This document shows, one piece after another, positions 18,239 to 25,668 of a stretch of 64,000 nucleotides of DNA (position 1 is its first letter; each line of letters opens with the position of its first letter). Under the pieces are notes generated by a model. The model was given only the letters and a program-made list of their open reading frames with translations, was not told the DNA's origin and searched no databases. This DNA is from Paractinoplanes maris (GTDB lineage: Bacteria; Actinomycetota; Actinomycetes; Mycobacteriales; Micromonosporaceae). Where the stretch lies: assembly GCF_023544465.1 (NCBI RefSeq), contig NZ_JALPVL010000001.1, forward strand, positions 558,001 through 622,000, in the 5' to 3' direction. Position numbers and translations under genes: made by a program.

Positions 18239-19018
18239 TCACCGCTGTCCGTGGGTGTCAGCGAGCGCCGCGTCGGCGTCCACGATGAGCTGGACCGCTT
18301 CGTCGACGTCGTCGGTGAGCTGGATCAGATCGAGGTCGCTTTCGCTGATCTTGCCGTCGGCCAGCAGGGTGCCCTTCATCCAGTCGAACAGGCCCGACCA
18401 GTACGCCGTGCCCATCAGGATCACCGGGAAGCGGGTCACCTTCTTGGTCTGCACCAGCGTGATCGCCTCGAACAGCTCGTCGAGCGTGCCGAAGCCGCCG
18501 GGCAGGACCACGAACGCCTGGGCGTACTTGACGAACATGGTCTTGCGGACGAAGAAGTAGCGGAAATCGATGCCGATGTCGACCCAGTCGTTGAGGCCCT
18601 GCTCGAAGGGGAGCTCGATGCCGAGCCCGACCGACATGCCGCCGGCCTCGGTCGCCCCGCGGTTGGCCGCCTCCATCACGCCGGGCCCGCCGCCGGTGAT
18701 CACCGCGTAGCCGGCCTCGGCCAGCGCGGCGCCCAGAGCCGCGGCGAGCTCGCACTCCGGGCTGTCCGGCCGGCTGCGCGCCGAGCCGAAGACACTCACC
18801 GCCGGCGGCAGGTCGGCCAGGGTGTCGAAGCCCTCGACAAACTCGGAGAGGATGCGCAAGGCCCGCCAGGCGTCTTTGGTCTTCCACTCCCGCCGGTGGT
18901 GCGAATCGAGGAGTTTCTCGTCGGCCGTGCTCGGCGGGATCGACTCGCGGCGAAGCGTCACCGCGCCGCGATGACGCTCCGGCGCACCGTCACGTCGTCC
19001 GTTGGTGCTGTCCGTCAT
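18239..19018 (-). CDS. LOG family protein (TIGR00730 type), long form
   Basis: 259 residues, about 75 more than the neighbouring LOG, mainly an N-terminal extension of about 60 residues before AVSVFGSARS. Conserved blocks: ITGGGPGVMEAANRGATEAG and LPGGFGTLDELFEAITL. Same expected activity, phosphoribohydrolase on nucleoside monophosphates. Placement of LOG genes beside dapE/dapD is also found in mycobacteria. The ATG is preceded at 6 nt by TACCTT, a leaderless -10 arrangement; no ribosome site is present. Confidence 0.88.
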   Translation of the reverse strand: MTDSTNGRRDGAPERHRGAVTLRRESIPPSTADEKLLDSHHRREWKTKDAWRALRILSEFVEGFDTLADLPPAVSVFGSARSRPDSPECELAAALGAALAEAGYAVITGGGPGVMEAANRGATEAGGMSVGLGIELPFEQGLNDWVDIGIDFRYFFVRKTMFVKYAQAFVVLPGGFGTLDELFEAITLVQTKKVTRFPVILMGTAYWSGLFDWMKGTLLADGKISESDLDLIQLTDDVDEAVQLIVDADAALADTHGQR

Positions 19019-19024
19019 GTCTAA

Positions 19025-19030
19025 AAGGTA
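19025..19030 (-). promoter_or_regulatory. -10 box for the LOG pair, leaderless
   Basis: TACCTT on the minus strand, 6 nt before ATG 19018. An inverted repeat at 19047-19065 covers the place of its -35 box. Confidence 0.45.
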
Positions 19031-19046
19031 GTGCGGACGGTCAGTT

Positions 19047-19065
19047 ACCCGGTGAACAACCGGGT
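19047..19065 (-). promoter_or_regulatory. Inverted repeat over the LOG -35 region, candidate operator
   Basis: ACCCGGT-GAACA-ACCGGGT, a 7-bp perfect arm pair. A -35 box 17 bp from TACCTT would lie inside the left arm. No regulator for it is evident nearby. Confidence 0.35.
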
Positions 19066-19208
19066 GGGTTTCGGCAAGAGGATTGCGGGTGCGCGACCTT
19101 TTTGCCAGATTGAAGCAACGGACGGTAGCTCTGGAGCGTCTTCTCAGTTACCAACTCGCGGCACGCACGCACTGCGCCTGGCATGGCGGCCGGGCTTAAG
19201 GAGCCACC

Positions 19209-19406
19209 GTGACGACCAGATACGAGCGATTGAAGATGCAGCGTCGCATGCAGCGGCGCATCCGCCTGGTGGTCGAGGAACGCCGGATGGCGTTCGGCGC
19301 CCGGCCCCCGGCCGGCGGCGAGGTGCCGGCCGACCCGGAGGCCACGATGGAGATCCAGCCGCTGACCGTCCGGGCGATCGGGCGGGTGGCGGTCCGCCCG
19401 GCTTAG
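19209..19406 (+). CDS. Small basic protein, unknown function
   Basis: 65 residues, GTG start with AAGGAG 5 nt upstream. The N-terminal half is strongly basic (YERLKMQRRMQRRIRLVVEE), helical and possibly nucleic-acid-binding; the C-terminal half is a short strand-rich tail. It ends in a 4-bp stop-codon overlap with convergent dapE. The good ribosome site and the exact fit to the dapE end support it; I know no characterised relative. Confidence 0.55.
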   Translation: MTTRYERLKMQRRMQRRIRLVVEERRMAFGARPPAGGEVPADPEATMEIQPLTVRAIGRVAVRPA

Positions 19407-20473
19407 GAGGCCAGCCAGCGGTGCAGCGTGGCCGCGCCGTCGCGGATCTTGCCGATCTCGACATGCTCGTCGGGGGCGTGGGCCAGCAGCGGGTCACCGG
19501 GTCCGTAGTTGAGGGCCGGGATGCCCAGCGCCGCGAACCGGGCCACGTCGGTCCAGCCCAGCTTGGCCGCCGGCTCGGCCCCGACCGCGGTGAGGAACTC
19601 GCGGGCCGGCGCGGCCGAGAGACCGGGCAGGGCGCCGGGCGCCGAGTCGGTCAGCTCGACCTCGTAGCCCTCGAACACCTCATGGACGTGCTCGAGAGCC
19701 TGCTTCTCGGTGCGGTCGGGCGCGAAGCGCATGTTGACCTCGATCACACAGGCGTCCGGGACGACATTTCCGGCCACCCCACCGTGGATCTTGACCGCGC
19801 TGAGGCCCTCGCGATACGTACAGCCGTCGATCGTGACCGTCCGCGGCCGATAGTCCGTGAGCCGCCGCAGCAGCTCGCCCGCGGCGTGGATCGCGTTGAC
19901 CCCGCGCCAGGCGCGGGCGGTGTGGGCCCGGCGGCCGGTCGTGCGGACCAGCGCCCGCAGGGTGCCCTGGCAGCCCGCCTCGACCACCCCGTACGTCGGC
20001 TCGAGCAGCACCGCGAAGTCGGCCAGCAGCCACTCGGGGTGCGCCTCGGCCACCAGGTGCAGGCCGTTGTACTTCGACTCGATCTCCTCGGCCTCGTAGA
20101 AGAGGAACGTGAGGTCGTAGCGCGGATCGGGCAGCGTGGCCGCCAGGTGCAGGGCCAGCGCGACCCCGCTCTTCATGTCGGACGTGCCGCAGCCGTAGAT
20201 GAGGTCGTCGACGACGGTGGACGGGAAGTTGTCGTTGATCGGCACGGTGTCCAGGTGGCCGGCGAGCACCACTCGCTGGTCGCGCCCCAGATCCGTGCGG
20301 GCCATGACGGTGTTGCCGAGCCGGTCGACGCTGAGGTGGGACGCCTGCCGGAGCACTTCCTCCACGTGGTCGGCGATCGCCTGCTCGTGGCGGGAGACGG
20401 ACTCGATGTCGACCAGGGTGCGGGTGAGCTCCACCGGGTCGACCAACACGTCCGGGGTAAGCGGGTTGGCCAT
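19403..20473 (-). CDS. dapE: Succinyl-diaminopimelate desuccinylase
   Basis: 356 residues of the M20 metallopeptidase fold. Zinc-site motifs are recognisable: AGHLDTVP (His ligand), YGCGTSDMKSG (bridging Asp), FYEAEEIE (catalytic and ligand Glu), and the C-terminal NYGPGDPLLAHAPDEHV (His ligand). It hydrolyses N-succinyl-LL-2,6-diaminopimelate to LL-DAP in the lysine and peptidoglycan pathway. The ATG at 20473 was preferred over GTG 20482 because TATCGT lies 7 nt upstream of the ATG (leaderless). Divergent from dapD, another enzyme of the same pathway, with 65 bp between the starts. Confidence 0.93.
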   Translation of the reverse strand: MANPLTPDVLVDPVELTRTLVDIESVSRHEQAIADHVEEVLRQASHLSVDRLGNTVMARTDLGRDQRVVLAGHLDTVPINDNFPSTVVDDLIYGCGTSDMKSGVALALHLAATLPDPRYDLTFLFYEAEEIESKYNGLHLVAEAHPEWLLADFAVLLEPTYGVVEAGCQGTLRALVRTTGRRAHTARAWRGVNAIHAAGELLRRLTDYRPRTVTIDGCTYREGLSAVKIHGGVAGNVVPDACVIEVNMRFAPDRTEKQALEHVHEVFEGYEVELTDSAPGALPGLSAAPAREFLTAVGAEPAAKLGWTDVARFAALGIPALNYGPGDPLLAHAPDEHVEIGKIRDGAATLHRWLAS

Positions 20474-20480
20474 AGGCCGC

Positions 20481-20486
20481 ACGATA
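20481..20486 (-). promoter_or_regulatory. -10 box for dapE, leaderless
   Basis: TATCGT on the minus strand, 7 nt before ATG 20473. Confidence 0.5.
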
Positions 20487-20525
20487 CCGCCCGATGGTGA
20501 ATCACGACCGGGCTCAGGGTTTTAG

Positions 20526-20531
20526 TAGGGT
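20526..20531 (+). promoter_or_regulatory. -10 box for dapD, leaderless
   Basis: TAGGGT, 7 nt before GTG 20539. It faces the dapE -10 box 39 bp away. Confidence 0.55.
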
Positions 20532-20538
20532 TCGGGCC

Positions 20539-21486
20539 GTGGATACTGCGATCTCGACCTCCCCCGCCTGGGGCATCGGCCTCGCCACCGTCACCGCCGA
20601 GGGGCAGGTGCTCGACACCTGGTTCCCGGCGGGCTTGCTCGGGCTGGGCGAGACGCCGGCCGAGGCGCCGGTGCTGCCGGCCGGGCTGACCGGGCCCAAG
20701 GCGCTGCCCGGCCTGTCGACGGTCGAGGTCCGCGTCACGATCGCCTCGCTGGCCGATCCGATCAAGGACGCCTCCGACGCGTACCTGCGGCTGCACCTGC
20801 TGTCGCACCGCTTCGTCGTGCCCAACTCGGTCAACCTCGACGGCATCTTCGGCGCGCTGGCCAACGTGGCCTGGACGTCGGCCGGCCCGTGCCCGCCCGA
20901 CCGGGTCGACGAGCTGCGCTTCCTGGAGCGCGCCGCGGGCCGCCACCTGGCCGTCTTCGGCGTCGACAAGTTCCCGCGGATGACCGATTACGTGGTGCCC
21001 TCGGGCGTCCGGATCGCCGACGCCGACCGGGTGCGCCTCGGCGCCCACCTGGCCTCGGGCACGACGGTCATGCATGAGGGCTTCACCAACTTCAACGCCG
21101 GCACGCTGGGCACGTCGATGGTCGAGGGCCGCATCGTGCAGGGCGTCGTGGTCGGTGACAGCTCCGACATCGGCGCCGGGTCGTCCATCATGGGCACGCT
21201 CTCGGGCGGCGGCAAGGACAAGGTGCGCATCGGCGAGCGCAGCCTGCTGGGGGCCAACGCGGGCATCGGCATCTCGCTCGGCGACGACTGCGTGGTCGAG
21301 GCGGGCTGCTACATCACGGCCGGTTCCAAGATCACGCTGCCGGACGGCCGGGTGGTCAAGGCGCGCGAGCTCTCCGGGGTCGACGGCCTGCTCTTCTGGC
21401 GCAACTCGGTGACCGGCGCGCTGGAGGCCAAGCCGCGCAAGGGCACCGGCATCGAGCTGAACGCGGCCCTGCACGCGAACTCCTAG
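20539..21486 (+). CDS. dapD: 2,3,4,5-tetrahydropyridine-2,6-dicarboxylate N-succinyltransferase
   Basis: 315 residues, actinobacterial DapD type. The left-handed beta-helix repeats are clear from the hexapeptide pattern in VRIADADRVRLGAHLASGTT onward, including VMHEGFTNFNAGTLGTSM, the succinyl-CoA and substrate site of the family. It converts tetrahydrodipicolinate and succinyl-CoA to N-succinyl-2-amino-6-ketopimelate. The GTG at 20539 fits a leaderless transcript; an in-frame start at 20494 lies upstream of the -10 box. It converges with argP with a 4-bp overlap of the stops. Confidence 0.95.
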   Translation: MDTAISTSPAWGIGLATVTAEGQVLDTWFPAGLLGLGETPAEAPVLPAGLTGPKALPGLSTVEVRVTIASLADPIKDASDAYLRLHLLSHRFVVPNSVNLDGIFGALANVAWTSAGPCPPDRVDELRFLERAAGRHLAVFGVDKFPRMTDYVVPSGVRIADADRVRLGAHLASGTTVMHEGFTNFNAGTLGTSMVEGRIVQGVVVGDSSDIGAGSSIMGTLSGGGKDKVRIGERSLLGANAGIGISLGDDCVVEAGCYITAGSKITLPDGRVVKARELSGVDGLLFWRNSVTGALEAKPRKGTGIELNAALHANS

Positions 21487-22280
21487 CGGAGGTACGGAGC
21501 GGCCGCCGCTTTCACGGCGGCGGTCAGCTCGTCCAGCACCTCGGAGCCGATCCGCCAGTACTGCCAGTGGAGTGGCACGTCGAGGTGCCGGCCGGGCTCG
21601 AGATCGGCGTAGCGACCGGCGGCGATGTCGTCCCGGGCGATCCACTCGGGCACCAGCCCCCAGCCCAGCCCGAGGCGGATCGCCTCGATGAACGCCGAGG
21701 CCGACGGCACGAAGTGCTCCGGCATGTCGGCCTGGTCCGGTCGGAGCCGGTGCTGCAGGCGATCCTTCCGGTCGTACCGGATCATCGCCCGGTCGTCGGG
21801 CCGGCCGACCGCGAGATAGCGCATCGCACCCAGCCGCTCGATCCGGCAGCCCTGCACCGCGGTGTCGTCGGCGGTGACTGCGGCCATGGCCGTCCCGGAG
21901 CGCAGCAGGTCGGCCGTGTAGAACTCGTCGTCGGTGTGCAGCTCGTACTGCGGGCCGGGCACGGCGGCCAGCGCCGGCAGGAACCACGTGTGCAGCGAGT
22001 CGGCGTTCACCACGATCGACACCCGGGTGCCGTCGCGCGCCTGGCCGATCGCCTCCCGTTCGAGCAGCGCCACCTGCCCGGCGAACCGCACCAGGGCCTC
22101 ACCGGCCGGGGTCGCCACACACGGCTTGGCCCGGCGGACCAGCACCTGACCGACCGAGCGCTCCAACGCCTTGATCCGCTGGCTCACCGCCGAGGGCGTG
22201 ACGTGCAGCTCACGCGCCGCGGCGTCGAAGCTCCCCGACTCGATGACGGCCTGGAAGGTGGCCAGCTGCGCGAAGTCCAC
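21483..22280 (-). CDS. lysG: LysR-type regulator of the ArgP/LysG family
   Basis: 265 residues. An N-terminal HTH (FDAAARELHVTPSAVSQRIK, residues about 18-37) and a LysR effector domain; the start MDFAQLATFQAVIESGSF is characteristic of ArgP/LysG, which senses lysine and arginine. It is divergent from a lysE gene with 71 bp between the start codons, the classical lysG-lysE arrangement of Corynebacterium, so it most likely activates lysE when basic amino acids accumulate. GTG start with TAGCAT 7 nt upstream. Confidence 0.9.
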   Translation of the reverse strand: MDFAQLATFQAVIESGSFDAAARELHVTPSAVSQRIKALERSVGQVLVRRAKPCVATPAGEALVRFAGQVALLEREAIGQARDGTRVSIVVNADSLHTWFLPALAAVPGPQYELHTDDEFYTADLLRSGTAMAAVTADDTAVQGCRIERLGAMRYLAVGRPDDRAMIRYDRKDRLQHRLRPDQADMPEHFVPSASAFIEAIRLGLGWGLVPEWIARDDIAAGRYADLEPGRHLDVPLHWQYWRIGSEVLDELTAAVKAAAAPYLR

Positions 22281-22287
22281 ATAAGCG

Positions 22288-22344
22288 ATGCTAATGCAAC
22301 GTCAAAATCTTTAGTTTGAGTACGACCGGCTGTCCGCTTAGCGT
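22288..22344. promoter_or_regulatory. Divergent leaderless promoters and presumed LysG-binding region
   Basis: TAGCAT (minus, 22293-22288) lies 7 nt before the lysG GTG and TAGCGT (plus, 22339-22344) lies 7 nt before the lysE GTG. The AT-richer 44 bp between them is where a LysR-type activator would bind; several T-N11-A pairs exist, but no single site stands out. Confidence 0.5.
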
Positions 22345-22351
22345 CGAATCC

Positions 22352-22948
22352 GTGCTCACCTCCGTCGTCGCCGGCTTCTTCGCGTCCGCCGTGCTCATCA
22401 TCGCCATCGGCGCGCAGAACGCCTTCGTGCTCCGCCAGGGCCTGCGCCGCGAACACGTGCTCGCGGTCGTGCTCGTCTGCGCCTTCTCCGACCTGTTCCT
22501 GATCCTGGCCGGCATCGGCGGGCTGGGCGCGGTGGTCACGGCCCGGCCCGACTGGGTCACGGTGATCAAGTGGGTCGGCGCGGCCTTCCTCCTCACGTAC
22601 GCCGTGCTGGCCGCCCGCCGGGCCCTGCGCCCGGCCGGACTGCAGGCCGCCGAGCGGGCGCCGGCCACCCTCGGCGCGACGCTGCTCACCTGCCTGGCGC
22701 TGACCTATCTCAACCCGCACGTCTATCTCGACACCGTGCTGCTGCTCGGCTCGGTCGCCCAGCAGCACCCACACCGCTGGTTTTTCGGGGCCGGGGCGGC
22801 GGCGGCCAGTCTGGTCTGGTTCACCGCCCTCGGCGCCGGCGCCCACCGGCTCGCGCCGCTGCTGGCCCGGCCCTCGGCCTGGCGGGTGCTGGACGGCCTG
22901 ATCGCCGTGGTCATGCTGGCCGTCGCGGCCCTGCTCCTGCTCGGTTAG
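22352..22948 (+). CDS. lysE: LysE-type basic amino-acid exporter
   Basis: 198 residues with about six hydrophobic segments. The N-terminal GAQNAFVLRQGLRREHVLAV and the mid-protein LTYLNPHVYLDTVLLLGS are hallmark LysE/ArgO motifs. It exports L-lysine and L-arginine across the membrane and protects the cell when DAP/lysine flux is high. Its position beside dapD/dapE fits. The GTG 22352 start is leaderless (TAGCGT, 7 nt); a start at 22316 would lie upstream of the -10 box. Confidence 0.92.
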   Translation: MLTSVVAGFFASAVLIIAIGAQNAFVLRQGLRREHVLAVVLVCAFSDLFLILAGIGGLGAVVTARPDWVTVIKWVGAAFLLTYAVLAARRALRPAGLQAAERAPATLGATLLTCLALTYLNPHVYLDTVLLLGSVAQQHPHRWFFGAGAAAASLVWFTALGAGAHRLAPLLARPSAWRVLDGLIAVVMLAVAALLLLG

Positions 22949-22949
22949 C

Positions 22950-22980
22950 TTGACCCTCTACCTGGTCGAGGCCACAGGGT
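22950..22980 (+). promoter_or_regulatory. MerR-type promoter with 19-bp spacer and internal palindrome
   Basis: TTGACC (22950-22955), a 19-bp spacer and CAGGGT (22975-22980). The stretched spacer contains the inverted repeat CCTC-N9-GAGG (22955-22971). Overlong spacers with such a dyad are the hallmark of MerR-activated promoters, in which the regulator untwists DNA to align the boxes. The next gene starts with a MerR domain, so autoregulation is likely. Confidence 0.55.
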
Positions 22981-22998
22981 CGGGGTGTGCGAGGAGAC

Positions 22999-24036
22999 AT
23001 GCGGGGTATCGGTGAGGTCGCGCGGGCCAGTGGGCTCAGCGTCAGCGCGCTGCGGTTCTACGACAGTGCGGGCGTGCTGGTGCCGGCCGAGGTCGACGCG
23101 GCCACGGGCTATCGCCGCTACCACGACGATCAGCTGCGGGCGGCCCGGCTGATCGCGGGGCTGCGCCGCGTCGGCATGCCGGTGGCCGAGATCGCCGAGG
23201 CCGTCCGCGACCTGGCCGACCCGTCCGCCCTGCGCCGCCGGCTCGACCGTCACCGGCAGCGTCTCGAGGACGGGCTGGCCGACGCCCGGCGGGAGCTCCT
23301 CCACATCCACACCCTGCTCGACCTGGAGGAGAAGCTCATGACCCGAGTCAGCCTGCCCGCCGCCCATCTGGCCGCGGCGATCGACGCCGTCCGCTTCGCC
23401 GCGGGCACCGATCCCGCGCTCCCGATGCTGCGGTGCGTGCTGCTCGACGTGACCGGCGGCGTGCTCACGCTGGTCGCGACCGACCGCTTCCGGATGGCTG
23501 TCGCGTCGGCCGACGCCGAGGTCGAGGGGCCGCCGATCCGGGCGGTGCTCCCGCTCGCCTTCGTCGACGCGTTGCGCCCGGCACTCACCGGCCACCGGGC
23601 CGTTCTCGATCTCACCCCCGATTCCGTACGGGCCGAGCCGGGCCCGCCGGCGGTCGAGCCCCTCGACATCGACTACCCCGACCACCGCCGCCTGCTCGCC
23701 GGGCTGGCCGCGCCCACCACCCGGGTCACGATCGACACGGCCGCCCTGCGCGACCGGGTGGCCGCCGCGCCGGTCGTGACGCGGGTGCATGACGGAACGC
23801 CGTACGAGATCGCGGTCCTGGCCGTTGACCCGGCGGGCGCGGTCAGCCTGGTCCCGGAGGATGCGTGGAACGGCGAAGCACACCTCGCGGTGAACCGGGA
23901 GTTCCTGTTGCAGGCGCTCGACGCGGGCGGCGCGGGCCAGCTCGTGCTGGAGCTCGACGGCCCGATCAAGCCACTCGCCGTGCGCGTCCCGGGCGACGAC
24001 TCCCGCTTCTCGATCCTGATGCCGGTCCGCTCCTGA
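22999..24036 (+). CDS. MerR-type HTH fused to DNA polymerase III sliding-clamp domains
   Basis: 345 residues from ATG 22999 (in-frame GTG 22987 would start exactly at the predicted transcription start and is an alternative). Residues 1-70 are a MerR winged helix (IGEVARASGLSVSALRFYDS, TGYRRYHDDQLRAARLI); 75-112 form the dimerisation helix. Residues 115-345 resemble domains 2 and 3 of the beta clamp DnaN: LTLVATDRFRMAV (155-168), the inter-domain linker DYPDHRRLL (225-233), VNREFLLQAL (298-307) and the clamp C-terminus ILMPVRS (339-345). Clamp domain 1 is missing. Function unknown: a regulator with a clamp-like sensor or protein-interaction module, or a DNA-encircling regulator. Confidence 0.8.
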   Translation: MRGIGEVARASGLSVSALRFYDSAGVLVPAEVDAATGYRRYHDDQLRAARLIAGLRRVGMPVAEIAEAVRDLADPSALRRRLDRHRQRLEDGLADARRELLHIHTLLDLEEKLMTRVSLPAAHLAAAIDAVRFAAGTDPALPMLRCVLLDVTGGVLTLVATDRFRMAVASADAEVEGPPIRAVLPLAFVDALRPALTGHRAVLDLTPDSVRAEPGPPAVEPLDIDYPDHRRLLAGLAAPTTRVTIDTAALRDRVAAAPVVTRVHDGTPYEIAVLAVDPAGAVSLVPEDAWNGEAHLAVNREFLLQALDAGGAGQLVLELDGPIKPLAVRVPGDDSRFSILMPVRS

Positions 24037-24161
24037 CCGGCCGTGACCGGCCCGGACCGCAGCGCCGGGCCCAGGTCGCGGCGGCGTAACAATTTACGTT
24101 CTCGTCACGCGATAGGGCTTGAGTCACGTCACACCGGTGTACCAGGCACAGGAGCACTGGC

Positions 24162-24167
24162 TACGGT
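24162..24167 (+). promoter_or_regulatory. -10 box for the methyltransferase gene, leaderless
   Basis: TACGGT, 6 nt before GTG 24174. No ribosome site is present. Confidence 0.5.
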
Positions 24168-24173
24168 CGTCGG

Positions 24174-24902
24174 GTGCGCATCGGGCAGCAGTACGAGGAA
24201 TCAGCCGGCGAGCGCGCCACCGGCTGGGAGTTCGCCTGGCTGGACGGGCGCGACGTGGGCTCCGAGCCCTCCTGGTCCTATCCCGCCATGGCCCGCACGC
24301 TGCTGCGACGTGCCACCTCGGCCCTCGACCTGGACACCGGCAACGGCGAGCTGCTGGCCGAGCTGGCCCCGCTGCCGCAACACACCGTCGCGGTCGAGAG
24401 CTGGGCTCGCAACACGCCCGTGGCCCGCGACCGCCTGGCCCCGCTGGCCGTCGAGGTCCGCACCGAACTGCCCGGCGGCGAGGACGAGTTCGACGTCGTC
24501 CTGAGCCGGCACGGCCGGCTCCCGGCCGACGACATCGTGCGCCTGCTGCGCCGCGACGGCACCGTGCTGAGCCAGCAGGTGGGCAGCGACGACCTGGCCG
24601 AGCTGAACGTGGCGCTGGGGGCGCCACCGGCTCACCGCGCACCCTGGAACGCCGACGTCGCGGTCTCGGCGCTGACCGCCGCCGGCCTCGAGGTCACCGA
24701 CGTCCGCGAGGAACGGCCGCCGGTCACGTTCCACGACGTCGGTGCCGTGGTGCGCCAGCTTCGGGACCTGCCCTGGCAGATCCGCGACTTCTCGCCGAGG
24801 CTCTATCAGAGCGCCCTCGAACGCCTCGAGACGTTCATCCGCCTGCGGGGCGGTTTCACCGTCGCCGCCCACCGTTTCCTGGTCGAAGCCGTCCGTCCCT
24901 GA
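24174..24902 (+). CDS. Class I SAM-dependent methyltransferase-like protein
   Basis: 242 residues. The SAM-binding loop is ALDLDTGNGELLAELAP (DxGxGxG-like), followed by a strand with VAVES and the acidic DEFDVVLSRHG block, the Rossmann methyltransferase order. The C-terminal part (LPWQIRDFSPRLYQSALERL) resembles small-molecule methyltransferases of the UbiE/Methyltransf_11 group. The substrate is unknown. Monocistronic by its own leaderless promoter, but only 58 bp from the downstream amidohydrolase gene. Confidence 0.8.
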   Translation: MRIGQQYEESAGERATGWEFAWLDGRDVGSEPSWSYPAMARTLLRRATSALDLDTGNGELLAELAPLPQHTVAVESWARNTPVARDRLAPLAVEVRTELPGGEDEFDVVLSRHGRLPADDIVRLLRRDGTVLSQQVGSDDLAELNVALGAPPAHRAPWNADVAVSALTAAGLEVTDVREERPPVTFHDVGAVVRQLRDLPWQIRDFSPRLYQSALERLETFIRLRGGFTVAAHRFLVEAVRP

Positions 24903-24909
24903 ACACGAC

Positions 24910-24946
24910 ACCCCCGCACCACCACCCCCGCACCACCACCCCCGCG
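24910..24946 (+). repeat. 14-bp short tandem repeat
   Basis: ACCCCCGCACCACC occurs twice in tandem with a third partial copy, in the gap between the methyltransferase and the amidohydrolase genes. Purine-poor and unlikely to be structured; it may simply be slippage. Confidence 0.7.
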
Positions 24947-24960
24947 AGAAAGATCGGCCC

Positions 24961-25668
24961 ATGCGCTCGTTGGTCATCGCCGTAGCCCAGCCGCCCGTCC
25001 ACGCGCTTGATATCGCCGCCAACGCGGCCCGGCACGCCGCAGCGGTGCGCGCGTCCGCGGCCCGGCTGGTCGTCTTCCCCGAGATGTCGCTCACCGGTTA
25101 CGACCTGGACGCCCCTCTGGTCTCGCCGGACGACCCGCGGCTGCACCCGCTGATCGAGGCGTGCGCCGCCACCGACACGATCGCGCTGGCCGGTGCGCCG
25201 GTCGCCGGTCCGCACATCGCAACCCTGCTGATCGACGGCGACGGCGCCCGGGTGGCCTATCGCAAGCTCAACCCGCACCACACCGAGTCTCGTTTCGCCC
25301 CCGGGCCGGGACCCGAGGTGATCGAGGTGGACGGCTGGCGTCTCGGCCTCGGCATCTGCCGCGACACCGGCATCGAGGAGCACGCGGCGACCCTGGCCGC
25401 GCTGGGCATCGACGCCTACGTCGCCGGGGTGGTCGACGAGCCGGCCGACGATGTCGTGCACGCCGAGCGGGCCCGGCGGATCAGTCAGGCGTACGGGGTC
25501 TGGGTGGCCATCGCCTCGGCCGCCGGCGCGACCGGCCCGGCCTATCCGGAGACCGCGGGCCGGTCGGGCATCTGGGCGCCGGACGGCAAGGTGGCCGCGC
25601 GGGCCGGCCGGGCGGTCGGCGAGATGGCGCGGGCCACCCTGTTCGCCGAGCGGCTGGCCCGCGTCTAG
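24961..25668 (+). CDS. Carbon-nitrogen hydrolase (nitrilase superfamily)
   Basis: 235 residues. The catalytic triad of the superfamily is visible: Glu41 in VVFPEMSLTGYD, Lys102 in AYRKLNPH and Cys133 in LGICRDTG. It would hydrolyse an amide or nitrile-type C-N bond; members include omega-amidase, beta-ureidopropionase and N-carbamoyl hydrolases, and I cannot choose among them. ATG 24961 fits the family start. Its stop overlaps that of the convergent methyltransferase by 4 bp. Confidence 0.88.
   Translation: MRSLVIAVAQPPVHALDIAANAARHAAAVRASAARLVVFPEMSLTGYDLDAPLVSPDDPRLHPLIEACAATDTIALAGAPVAGPHIATLLIDGDGARVAYRKLNPHHTESRFAPGPGPEVIEVDGWRLGLGICRDTGIEEHAATLAALGIDAYVAGVVDEPADDVVHAERARRISQAYGVWVAIASAAGATGPAYPETAGRSGIWAPDGKVAARAGRAVGEMARATLFAERLARV

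Noticed and set aside
17686..19018. Lysine decarboxylases (old annotation of this family) linked to the lysine genes
   Set aside because: PGGxGTxxE places them in the LOG phosphoribohydrolase family.
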